A DNA stretch of 10,897 nt, taken from contig CAJUSL010000035.1 of NCBI GenBank assembly GCA_910589135.1, positions 817-11,713 of the forward strand. The letters are read 5' to 3'. Both the position numbers and the translations under genes were made by a program. Shown here in pieces: positions 1 to 6,192 of the stretch. Each line of letters opens with the position of its first letter. The first letter of the stretch is position 1. Under the pieces are notes generated by a model, which was not told where the DNA came from, searched no databases, and saw only the letters and a program-made list of their open reading frames with translations. This stretch comes from an uncultured Eggerthellaceae bacterium. Its GTDB lineage: Bacteria; Actinomycetota; Coriobacteriia; Coriobacteriales; Eggerthellaceae.

Positions 1-234
1 CGCCAACTCCGCGGCGACCAGGCCCGTCGGCAGGAAGAACACCAGCGCACCGATGATGAACAGCGTCACCGACGACAGGCCGTAGTAGGCTTGCTGCACA
101 TCATTGGCGACGCTGCCGATGATGGTTACGTTCATCATCACCAGTGCCATCAATGAGATGTAGTTGCCCGCGTTCGCTCCCTTGGGAGGACTGCTGGACT
201 TGGAAGCTGTTGCCGAACTTGCATTGGAACTCAT
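1..234 (-). CDS. APC-superfamily amino-acid permease, N-terminal fragment
   Basis: This reading frame starts at the ATG whose complement lies at 232-234 and stays open to the left edge, giving 78 residues with no stop. A good ribosome site, AAGGGGTGAG, lies about 7 bases upstream on the minus strand. Residues 1-24 form a Ser/Ala/Pro-rich cytoplasmic tail. A first membrane helix follows at about 25-44 (YISLMALVMMNVTIIG) and a second at about 53-73, ending in PTGLVAAELA. The small-residue first helix, a short polar loop and the TGLVAAELA ending resemble the first two helices of APC-family permeases of the glutamate/GABA or YjeM type. Inferred role: amino-acid uptake or exchange across the cytoplasmic membrane. 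It is divergent from the C69 dipeptidase, so the pair may handle peptide-derived amino acids. Substrate cannot be judged because most of the protein is outside the window. Confidence 0.72.
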   Translation of the reverse strand, partial: MSSNASSATASKSSSPPKGANAGNYISLMALVMMNVTIIGSVANDVQQAYYGLSSVTLFIIGALVFFLPTGLVAAELA

Positions 235-601
235 GTTTTCTCACCCCTTCTTGACTGTGGTTTGCGGGTCTTGCGGAGCCGAGGTCATCCCCGAATCCAC
301 GCGCGCTGCCGAATGCAACGCATTGCACAAGGGGCGACTGCATGCCTGTTATGCAAGTCTGAAAATACGCCCGCAGCCAAGGCTTTCCCTTGGAATCAAT
401 TTGCTGTTGACTTCTCGTAAATGCATGGATGAACTGGCGTTTCATTCCCGGTTCGACCGGCCGCTGGCCGCGTTTCCGTTTGATGACAAAGTCGCGTTTC
501 GCCGCCCTTCGGACCCGCGGGGATGTATCACGTTCTTGCGCACACATACGTAATGGACGCGGCGCGGCGATGCGGCGCGTTCCCGGGAAAAGGAGGCAGC
601 C
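235..601. other. Divergent intergenic region between permease and dipeptidase
   Basis: This 367-bp stretch must carry the promoters of both divergent genes. I see no protein-coding frame with a ribosome site and no convincing -35/-10 pair on either strand; TTGACT at 407-412 has only a poor -10 (TGAACT, 430-435). Small palindromes are present: CCAAGG-ctttc-CCTTGG at 377-393, CCGGT-tcg-ACCGG at 448-460, and TGCAT/ATGCA arms around 340-356. Any of these could be an operator, but they are short enough to be chance. AGGAGG at 591-596 is the ribosome site of the dipeptidase gene. Confidence 0.6.
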
Positions 602-2188
602 ATGCCTTGCACGACATTGCTGGTGGGCAGGAAGGCAACCGACGACGGGTCAACCATCGTGGCCCGAAACGAAGACTGCGGGAACGGGTCGTTCAACGCG
701 AAAAGCATGGTGGCGGTTGCGCCCGAGGACCAGCCCCGCACCTACACCGGCGTGAACAGCCACCTGACGATCGAGCTGCCCGACAACCCCCTCAGGTACA
801 CCTGCGTGCCGAACACCGACAAGGCCGATGGCGTATGGGGCGAAGCCGGCATCAACGTCGCCAACGTGTCCATGAGCGCCACCGAGACCATTTCCACCAA
901 CGCGCGCGTGCTGGGTGCCGACCCCTTGGTCACATACCAGCCGGCCGTGGGCAAGCCGGGCGACGCCGACTACCAGCCCGAGAAGCCGGGCGGCATCGGC
1001 GAGGAGGACATGGTCACCATCGTCCTTCCCTACATCAAGAGCGCACGCGAGGGCGTGCTGCGCATGGGCGAGCTGCTCGAGAAGCACGGCACCTACGAGA
1101 CGAACGGCGTGGCTTTCGGCGACGAGAACGACGTGTGGTACATCGAGACCGTCGGCGGCCACCACTGGATTGCGCGCCGCGTGCCCGACGACTGCTTCGT
1201 CGCGCAGCCCAACCGCCTGGGCATCGACCGGCTCGATTTGCGCGATGCGCTGGGCGAGGGCCGCGACAACTTGTGCAGCGCCGACCTGCCCGAATGGATG
1301 GCGGCGAACCACCTCGACGTCACGCCCGGCGACCCGGACGCCAGCGGCGACACCGTGTGCGGCATTCCCTCCGTGTTCAACCCGCGCGAGGCGTTCGGCA
1401 GCTACACGTGGCTGGACATCGTGTACAACAATCCGCGCGCATGGTACATCTGCAGCGTGCTCGCCGAAGACGCAGGCGCGTTCGGCGGTGCGTTCGGCAC
1501 CACAGGCGGCGCCGGTTCCGCCACGGCCGTCTACGGCCCCGAAAGCATGGACATTCCCTGGTGCATGAAGCCCAAGGTGAAGGTGTCGGCGATGGACGTG
1601 AAGAACATCCTGTCGTCCACCTACGACGGCACTATCTACGACCCCTACGGCCTGCAAGGCACCGAGGAAAGCCGCGACCGCTTCCGCGACATCGGCATCA
1701 ATCGCACCTGCGAGTGCTCGGTGCTGCAGGTTCGCCCGAGGGCGCCGAAGGCTGCGCGCGGCGTGCAGTGGGTGTCGTTCGGGTCGGGGCCGTTCAACAC
1801 CGCGATCGCCATGCTGACCAACGTGAAGGCGGTACCTGCCTACCTGGACACCACCGACGACGTGAACACCGACAGCTTCTACTGGACCAACCGCCTGGTG
1901 GCGGCGCTGGGCGATCCCGAATACTTCGACAACATGGAGGCCATTTCCGCCTATCAGCAGCAGACCATCGCAGCCGGCTACGCAAGCATCGCCGAAGTGG
2001 ACGCGACGCTTGCGGGCGGCGGGTGCAACCCCGACGACATGGACGACGCGGCCTCCATCAAAGTGATGGAGCAGGCCAACGAGAAGCTGGTCGCGCTGGT
2101 GCAGAAGCAGAACACCGCCCTGTTGGGCAGCGTGCTGTTCGTGCGCAGCCTGAACATGAAGAACGCATTCGGCGCTTCCGACCACTGA
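602..2188 (+). CDS. C69-family (PepD-type) dipeptidase
   Basis: A 528-residue protein of the peptidase C69 family, N-terminal-nucleophile cysteine hydrolases that cleave dipeptides. The start at 602 is supported by AGGAGG at 591-596, five bases upstream, and by the family hallmark of a catalytic cysteine at the very N-terminus: here Cys3 in MPCTTLLVG. The block GSTIVARNEDC (residues 16-26) holds the conserved Arg22 and Asp25 that belong to the active site of the fold. Further family-like segments are GVWGEAGINVANVSMSATET, GDENDVWYIETVGGHHWIARR and a C-terminal ...VRSLNMKNAF. The length is close to the usual 470-530 residues. No signal peptide is seen and the catalytic Cys is at the N-terminus, so a cytoplasmic enzyme is most likely. 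It is divergent from an amino-acid permease, which fits peptide catabolism. The family call is secure; dipeptide specificity is unknown. Confidence 0.95.
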   Translation: MPCTTLLVGRKATDDGSTIVARNEDCGNGSFNAKSMVAVAPEDQPRTYTGVNSHLTIELPDNPLRYTCVPNTDKADGVWGEAGINVANVSMSATETISTNARVLGADPLVTYQPAVGKPGDADYQPEKPGGIGEEDMVTIVLPYIKSAREGVLRMGELLEKHGTYETNGVAFGDENDVWYIETVGGHHWIARRVPDDCFVAQPNRLGIDRLDLRDALGEGRDNLCSADLPEWMAANHLDVTPGDPDASGDTVCGIPSVFNPREAFGSYTWLDIVYNNPRAWYICSVLAEDAGAFGGAFGTTGGAGSATAVYGPESMDIPWCMKPKVKVSAMDVKNILSSTYDGTIYDPYGLQGTEESRDRFRDIGINRTCECSVLQVRPRAPKAARGVQWVSFGSGPFNTAIAMLTNVKAVPAYLDTTDDVNTDSFYWTNRLVAALGDPEYFDNMEAISAYQQQTIAAGYASIAEVDATLAGGGCNPDDMDDAASIKVMEQANEKLVALVQKQNTALLGSVLFVRSLNMKNAFGASDH

Positions 2189-2265
2189 TAGCGCGCCGCC
2201 GGGCGTGACAGGGTGCGCGTATTTTCGCCACGCGACTCATGCGCCCTCGGGCAACTTCTCACTTC

Positions 2266-2298
2266 GGAATTCCGCGATGGCGCATATCGCGGAATTCC
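2266..2298. repeat. Perfect 13-bp inverted repeat (hairpin 1)
   Basis: The arms GGAATTCCGCGAT (2266-2278) and ATCGCGGAATTCC (2286-2298) are exact reverse complements around a 7-base loop, GGCGCAT. No T-run follows on either strand, so it does not look like a standard intrinsic terminator. It sits 77 bp after the dipeptidase stop and immediately before a larger hairpin, and is probably part of a composite intergenic repeat. Confidence 0.85.
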
Positions 2299-2302
2299 TT
2301 GC

Positions 2303-2354
2303 TCCGGTCGCTTCGTCGCGCGGACGCATGAGTCCGCGCGACGAAGCGACCGGA
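2303..2354. repeat. Perfect 23-bp inverted repeat (hairpin 2)
   Basis: The arms 2303-2325 and 2332-2354 are perfectly complementary over 23 bp (outer end TCCGGTCGCTTCG, inner end CGCGGAC) around the 6-base loop GCATGA. As RNA this would be an extremely stable stem on either strand. No U-tract follows. Ten bases spanning the loop (2325-2334) are also complementary to 2234-2243 upstream. It could still stop or protect the dipeptidase transcript, or it may be a dispersed palindromic repeat. Confidence 0.85.
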
Positions 2355-2416
2355 TTCCATTGCCATCCGATGCGAAAACGAACGTCCCCCGACATCCGCA
2401 GGCTTGGCATGAGATG

Positions 2417-2425
2417 TGTTCTAAT
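2417..2425 (+). promoter_or_regulatory. Extended -10 promoter of the SLC13 permease, probably leaderless
   Basis: TG-t-TCTAAT at 2417-2425 is an extended -10 (TGn plus 5/6 match to TATAAT). No good -35 lies at the right distance. Transcription would begin near 2432, at or within three bases of the in-frame GTG (2432) and ATG (2435). There is no purine-rich ribosome site before the ATG, which agrees with a leaderless message as is common in actinobacteria. Confidence 0.5.
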
Positions 2426-2434
2426 GTCACTGTG

Positions 2435-3931
2435 ATGAGGAAAGTTCTGACAACGGGACTGGGCATCGCTGCGGGAGCGCTCGTCGTCGCCTGCGGCTAC
2501 GCGTTGGGCTGGACGGCCGACCTGAGCCTGCAGGCCATCGGCGCGCTGGGCATCCTTGCCTGCTGTATCGTGTGGTGGGTGGCCGGCATCTTCCCCGAGT
2601 TCGTGACCGCGCTCGTGATGGCAGCGGCCTTCGTCGTAGCATGCCAGGTGCCCACCACCACCGTGTTCTCGGCGTTCGCGTCCTCGACCTGGTGGCTGTT
2701 GGTGGCAGCCTTCGCGCTGGGCTTCGGCATGCAGAAAAGCGGCCTCATGGCGCGCATGGCGGCAGCCGTGCTGCGCGTGTTCCCGCGCACGTTCCGCATG
2801 CAGGCAGCCGGCCTGATCGCCACCGGCACGCTGGTGGGGCCGTTCATCCCGTCGCTTTCCGCAAAGGCGACCATGCTCGCCCCGCTCGCGATGGGCATTT
2901 CCGACTCGCTCGGATACGAGCGGAAGGAACGTCAAGCAACGGGCCTGTTCCTGGCCATGTTCACGGGCATTCGCACGGTCGGTCCCGCCGTCATCAGCGC
3001 GTCCATCATCGGTTACGGACTGCTGGCGACGCTGCCCGCCGACGTTGCCGCGCAGTTCTCCATGGTCAACTGGTTCGTGGCCATGCTGCCGTGGTTCGTC
3101 TTCGTGATGGCGGCGAACTACGTGGCCATCGTTGCGCTGTACGGGCCGAAGAGGCGCAAGCGCGCCGATGCGACTGGCGTGTCCGATGCGCCAGGCGTGT
3201 CCGATGCGGCTGCCGCACGTCTCGTCCCGAGCGCCTCTCCGAAAGCCGCAAGCACCGAGCATGCGGCAACCAGCAAACCAAGCGGCAGACCTGGGCGCAC
3301 GCCCATGACCCGCGTCGAGAGGCGCATGGCCGCCATCATGGCAGCCTGCGTACTGCTGTGGGTCGCCGAGCCGCTTCACGCGGTCCCGTCGCACATCGTG
3401 GCGATTGGCGCCATGGTTGCCATGCTGGCGTTCGGCGTCGTCGACGCCAAGCAACTGCGCAGCGGCCTCGCCTGGGACTCTCTCATCTTCATCGGATGCG
3501 TGCTGGGACTCGCCGACGTCTTCGCCGAGCTGGGCATCGACGGCTGGATCATCGGCTCGTGCGCACCGGCGTTCACGGCGCTTGCGGCCAACCCATACGT
3601 GTTCGTAGCCGGGCTCTGCCTGATCACCGTGATGCTGCGCTTCGTCATCGTGTCCGAGATGGCCTACATCAACATCTTCATGGCGTTCATGGTGCCGCTG
3701 GCGCTGACGCTGGGCATCAGCCCGTGGGTGGTCGGCGTGTGCGTGTACGCCGTGGTGAATCCGTGGTTCGTCCTGTACCAGAACCCCATCTACCTGAGTG
3801 CCTACTACGCCACCGAAGGCAAGATGGGAAACCAAGCGTCCTCGGCTGCGTATTGCGCACTCTACCTGGCTATCTGCACATGCGGACTGCTCGTCAGCGT
3901 GCCTCTATGGCAGGCCATGGGACTGATGTGA
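2435..3931 (+). CDS. SLC13/DASS-type anion permease
   Basis: A 498-residue, very hydrophobic membrane protein with two transporter halves. Helices cover about 5-25, 33-72, 85-100, 122-155, 170-200 and 212-236 in the first half and about 298-335, 346-378, 386-405, 408-448 and 468-495 in the second. A charged, probably cytoplasmic loop (about 237-297) joins them. The fold and re-entrant-type segments (PFIPSLSAKATMLAP at about 136-150; VSEMAYINIFMAFMVPLA at about 406-423) fit the divalent-anion:Na+ symporter (SLC13/DASS) group, which moves dicarboxylates, sulfate or related anions. The canonical Ser-Asn-Thr motifs of that family are replaced by SLSAKAT and SEMAYIN, so substrate or coupling ion may differ. 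The frame stays open upstream to 2213, but that stretch runs through the hairpins; ATG 2435 (or GTG 2432) behind the extended -10 is the better start. Transcribed alone. The family call is fairly sure, the substrate is not. Confidence 0.75.
   Translation: MRKVLTTGLGIAAGALVVACGYALGWTADLSLQAIGALGILACCIVWWVAGIFPEFVTALVMAAAFVVACQVPTTTVFSAFASSTWWLLVAAFALGFGMQKSGLMARMAAAVLRVFPRTFRMQAAGLIATGTLVGPFIPSLSAKATMLAPLAMGISDSLGYERKERQATGLFLAMFTGIRTVGPAVISASIIGYGLLATLPADVAAQFSMVNWFVAMLPWFVFVMAANYVAIVALYGPKRRKRADATGVSDAPGVSDAAAARLVPSASPKAASTEHAATSKPSGRPGRTPMTRVERRMAAIMAACVLLWVAEPLHAVPSHIVAIGAMVAMLAFGVVDAKQLRSGLAWDSLIFIGCVLGLADVFAELGIDGWIIGSCAPAFTALAANPYVFVAGLCLITVMLRFVIVSEMAYINIFMAFMVPLALTLGISPWVVGVCVYAVVNPWFVLYQNPIYLSAYYATEGKMGNQASSAAYCALYLAICTCGLLVSVPLWQAMGLM
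3176..3208 (+). repeat. Short tandem repeat in the permease loop
   Basis: The 15-mer GGCGTGTCCGATGCG occurs at 3176-3190 and again at 3194-3208, a period of 18 bp. It encodes a repeated Gly-Val-Ser-Asp-Ala segment (DATGVSDAPGVSDAAAAR) in the loop between the two halves of the transporter. It looks like a small in-frame duplication in a disordered linker. Confidence 0.8.
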
Positions 3932-3967
3932 CAACGCCTACTTCTCCGTCACGCCAATCGAGTAACC

Positions 3968-3990
3968 AAAAAGAGCACCTGACTGCTCTT
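3968..3990 (-). terminator. Weak intrinsic-terminator-like hairpin, minus strand
   Basis: AAGAGCA (3971-3977) pairs with TGCTCTT (3984-3990) across a 6-base loop. Read on the minus strand, the stem runs into TTTTT formed by its last two stem bases and three more at 3968-3970. The stem is short and only partly GC, and no minus-strand gene lies upstream, so this is tentative. It could instead be part of the neighbouring intergenic repeat. Confidence 0.3.
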
Positions 3991-4033
3991 CCACCTTGAA
4001 AGAAGTGTTCGTTGCCACTTTTTCGCATCCTGA

Positions 4034-4205
4034 TGGACAAAAATTGCGGAAATCGGTGTTCTTGCGAGCATTTCCGACCGGATTCCGCACGGTCTTCGCA
4101 ACCTGCAACGCCTCTGCCAGGGAATCCTCGAAGCCGTGTTTCCGCCGACGGAATTTTCTTGCTGCAAACCACCACAAAACCACCGATTTCCGCAATTTTT
4201 GTCCA
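4034..4205. repeat. 172-bp element with perfect 25-bp terminal inverted repeats (MITE-like)
   Basis: Positions 4034-4058 and 4181-4205 are exact reverse complements over 25 bp: the left copy begins TGGACAAAAATTGCGG and the right copy ends CCGCAATTTTTGTCCA. The 122-bp interior has no credible gene but carries a degenerate third copy of the repeat core (ACCGGATTCCGCA at 4077-4089 against ACCGATTTCCGCA at 4182-4194) and an 8-base direct repeat AAACCACC at 4166 and 4177. The flanks (TCCTGA on the left, CAACGT on the right) show no target-site duplication. The size and long terminal inverted repeats suggest a non-autonomous mobile element or a dispersed intergenic repeat. No transposase is nearby. 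Short frames cross it on both strands, but none has a ribosome site. Confidence 0.75.
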
Positions 4206-4251
4206 CAACGTCACCGGTTTTTGGCATCGACGTGCAATGAGGGCGCTTCAT

Positions 4252-4298
4252 GTGCAATTTGGACCGCCCTCATGCAATGAGGGCGGTCCAAATTGCAC
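4252..4298. repeat. Perfect inverted repeat with 22-bp arms
   Basis: Arms 4252-4273 (starting GTGCAATTTGGACC) and 4277-4298 (ending GGTCCAAATTGCAC) are perfectly complementary and leave only GCA at the tip. A 13-base segment, TGCAATGAGGGCG, occurs both before the hairpin (4233-4245) and across its tip and right arm (4273-4285); a shorter relative, CTGAGGGCG, follows at 4306-4314. No T-tract follows. It lies 71 bp before the -35 of the ATP-grasp operon and is distinct in sequence from the 172-bp element. Probably a palindromic intergenic repeat. Confidence 0.85.
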
Positions 4299-4368
4299 GT
4301 CGCCGACTGAGGGCGCGGCCGCTTCCGCCTTCGCACGACAACACCCCCGCCCCTCAGCAGCATGCGCA

Positions 4369-4397
4369 TTGACAATACTTTGATATCAAAGTATTGT
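4369..4397 (+). promoter_or_regulatory. Promoter of the ATP-grasp/MarR operon
   Basis: TTGACA at 4369-4374 is a perfect -35, followed after exactly 17 bp by TATTGT at 4392-4397, a 4/6 match to the -10. Transcription would start near 4404, leaving a leader of about 48 bases before the ATG at 4452. This is the clearest sigma-70-type promoter in the window. Confidence 0.7.
4372..4397. promoter_or_regulatory. 26-bp perfect palindromic operator, likely MarR site
   Basis: The half-site ACAATACTTTGAT (4372-4384) is followed directly by its exact reverse complement (4385-4397). The palindrome runs from within the -35 to the end of the -10, so a bound protein would block RNA polymerase. Length, symmetry and an AT-rich centre are as expected for a MarR-family dimer, and a MarR gene is the third gene of this operon. 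A weaker related symmetry, GTATC-c-GATAC, lies just downstream at 4396-4406. Which protein binds it is inferred from proximity. Confidence 0.7.
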
Positions 4398-4451
4398 ATC
4401 CGATACTCCGGTATGTCCCAGAACACGACACGGCGAAAAGCAAAGGAGCCC

Positions 4452-5495
4452 ATGGCGCCAGACACCGACAGTCACGCTAGCCCAGCAAACGCTCGATGCA
4501 TCGAGGCGGCCACCGACACTGCGCCAGGCACAGCCGGCAACACGAACACCCCCACCATCGGCATCCTGTACGAATCGGACGAATGGTCCGACCACAAGCT
4601 GGCGCGCGAGCTACGCAACGCGCTCGCCGACGAAGGTTGCGACGCCGGCGTCGCGCTGGTCAACATGGAGGCACCCGACGCCATCGAGCGCGCCCTCGCT
4701 TGCAACCTGCTGGTCAGCCGCGTGTTCGCCAGCGCGCGGTTCCGCGACCACGACGCCTCGCTCGCGCGCATGGCGCACCTGGTCGAAGCCGCCCAAACCG
4801 CGGGCATCCCCATGCTCAACCGCGGCAGCGCGCACCGCTTCGAGGTGGACAAGCAGGCCGCCACAAAAGCGCTCTGCGCAGCGGGCCTCGACGTGCCCGC
4901 GGTGTTCGCCTGCGCCGAAGCGCACGCCATCGAAGGCGCAGCGCTTCCCTACCCGTGCATCATCAAGCCCAATTGCGGCGGCCGCACCACTCACACCGCC
5001 ATCCTGCGCAACGCCGCAGAAGCCGAGCGCTTCCTGCGCAACGCCCCCGAAGGCGCGTTCATCGTCGAGGAATACATCGAGCCCGAACTGGGCTTCCTCA
5101 CGCGCATCGAGATAGTGGACGGCCGCGCGGCGCTGGCAGTGAAGCGCAGCGTGGCCGCCAGCGGACTGTCGGGCTACCACGAGGGGTCGGCCTATGCGCC
5201 CTACGCCAATCGCTCGGCCGCCCTCGTCGCCGACGCCGAGCTGGCCGCGCGCACGCTTGGTTTCGACTTCGGCAGCTTCGATGTGGTCGAATGCGCCCGC
5301 GGGCGCTTCTTCATCGACGCCAACAGCGTGTCGAACGTGTCGGAAGACTGCGCCGAGCTGCTGGGCTGCGACCTGATGGCCTTGCACGCCTGCGTAATGG
5401 CGAAACGTTTCGCGGAAGCGCAGGCATGCCGACGTGCAACGCATGAGAGCGACCCCCAACAACCAGGCCCGAACGAGCGCTTCGCAAGCCGCTAG
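4452..5495 (+). CDS. ATP-grasp ligase (RimK/D-Ala-D-Ala ligase-like fold)
   Basis: A 347-residue cytoplasmic protein with an ATP-grasp fold; such enzymes activate a carboxylate as acyl-phosphate and join it to an amine or thiol. The N-terminal domain (about 35-125) begins TIGILYES. Nucleotide-binding elements are PCIIKPNCGGRTT (168-180, with Lys172 and the Gly loop), FIVEEYIE (203-210, adenine/hinge region), and FDVVE (276-280) plus FFIDANSVSN (286-295), whose Asp289 and Asn291 are placed to bind Mg. The resemblance is to RimK-type ligases that add amino acids, but the partner substrate cannot be named. The start at 4452 is chosen because AAAGGAG (4442-4448) is correctly spaced; in-frame ATGs at 4362 and 4413 lie before the -35 or lack a ribosome site. 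First gene of a four-gene operon, with a PNPOx/ferredoxin fusion starting 14 bp after its stop, and probably controlled by the palindrome at its promoter. Confidence 0.82.
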   Translation: MAPDTDSHASPANARCIEAATDTAPGTAGNTNTPTIGILYESDEWSDHKLARELRNALADEGCDAGVALVNMEAPDAIERALACNLLVSRVFASARFRDHDASLARMAHLVEAAQTAGIPMLNRGSAHRFEVDKQAATKALCAAGLDVPAVFACAEAHAIEGAALPYPCIIKPNCGGRTTHTAILRNAAEAERFLRNAPEGAFIVEEYIEPELGFLTRIEIVDGRAALAVKRSVAASGLSGYHEGSAYAPYANRSAALVADAELAARTLGFDFGSFDVVECARGRFFIDANSVSNVSEDCAELLGCDLMALHACVMAKRFAEAQACRRATHESDPQQPGPNERFASR

Positions 5496-5509
5496 AGAGG
5501 ATGGAACCC

Positions 5510-6187
5510 ATGCTTTCGATCAAGGAAGCCTATGAGCTGTTCGAGGAAATCGGCTGCTGCAGCTTCGCCACTCTCGACGGCGATGGCGGCGTCGACTCGC
5601 GCATCGCGCACTTCTTCGCCTACGACGACGAAGGCCTGTACCTGCGCACCATGTCAGGCAAGCCCTTCTACCGCCAGCTGGTCGAAGGCGGCAAGCTGTC
5701 CGTCTGCGGCGAGCACACCGCAGCGCGCGCAACGTGGGATGGCGACCGCATGCCGCACTTCCAGCCCGGCTACATGCTGCGCGTCAGCGGCAGCGTGCGC
5801 GTGCTGTCGTCCGACGAAATGATCGCCCATGCCGCCACGGACCCGAACTTCGCCGTGGCGGTCTACGACATCAACAAGTACCCCGAGACGGTGGTGCTGG
5901 TGCTGGACCGCGCTTGGGGCGAGCTGTACGACTACGACTTCAACATGGTGAACCGCAACCACAAGATCCTGCGCGAGCGCTTCGCATGGGGCGGCGCGGA
6001 AGCCGTCGAACCCGGCTTCCGCATCACCGACGAGTGCATCGAATGCGGCACGTGCGCGTCGGCGTGCACGCACAAGGCCATCGTGGCGGGAAGCCCCTAC
6101 CGCATCCTGGGCGAGCGCTGCGACGAATGCGGCAACTGCCACGACGCGTGCCCGTCGGGCGCGGTCGTGGAGAAGGGGCCGCGGTAG
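5510..6187 (+). CDS. PNPOx-fold protein fused to 2x[4Fe-4S] ferredoxin domain
   Basis: A 225-residue protein in two parts. Residues 1 to about 150 form a split-barrel flavin-binding domain of the pyridoxamine-5'-phosphate oxidase-like type (MLSIKEAYELFEEIG..., SRIAHFFAYDDEGLYLRTMSGKP, GYMLRVSGSVRVL). Residues 172-220 are a bacterial ferredoxin domain with two clusters of cysteines: CIECGTCASAC (Cys176, 179, 182, 186) and CDECGNCHDACP (Cys204, 207, 210, 214), enough for two [4Fe-4S] clusters. It should shuttle electrons between the clusters and a bound flavin or related cofactor; it is unlikely to be a true PdxH. The ATG at 5510 is preferred over the one at 5501 because GAGAGG at 5495-5500 would abut the earlier ATG but is 9 bases from this one. 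It lies 14 bp after the ATP-grasp stop and 5 bp before the MarR gene, so co-transcription is near certain. Confidence 0.88.
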   Translation: MLSIKEAYELFEEIGCCSFATLDGDGGVDSRIAHFFAYDDEGLYLRTMSGKPFYRQLVEGGKLSVCGEHTAARATWDGDRMPHFQPGYMLRVSGSVRVLSSDEMIAHAATDPNFAVAVYDINKYPETVVLVLDRAWGELYDYDFNMVNRNHKILRERFAWGGAEAVEPGFRITDECIECGTCASACTHKAIVAGSPYRILGERCDECGNCHDACPSGAVVEKGPR

Positions 6188-6192
6188 GCATC

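Noticed and set aside
650..2185. Long open frames on the opposite strand or other frames of the dipeptidase gene (also 523-2208 plus)
   Set aside because: They arise from high-GC codon bias of the real gene, are His/Val/Arg-rich low-complexity, lack ribosome sites and resemble no family.
2237..3835. 532-codon minus-strand frame across the SLC13 permease
   Set aside because: Shadow of the permease gene; composition rich in His/Gly/Arg/Gln with no domains and no ribosome site.
3949..4257. Small frames on both strands through the 172-bp inverted-repeat element
   Set aside because: The inverted repeats make both strands look coding. No ribosome site, and three overlapping frames compete equally, so none is supported as a gene.
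4362..4451. Upstream extension of the ATP-grasp frame to ATG 4362
   Set aside because: It would place the promoter and palindrome inside the coding sequence; ATG 4452 has a proper ribosome site and lies downstream of the promoter.
3932..4451. CRISPR array or tRNA genes in the long gap
   Set aside because: Repeats are inverted rather than regularly spaced direct repeats, and no cloverleaf with a T-psi-C arm could be built.
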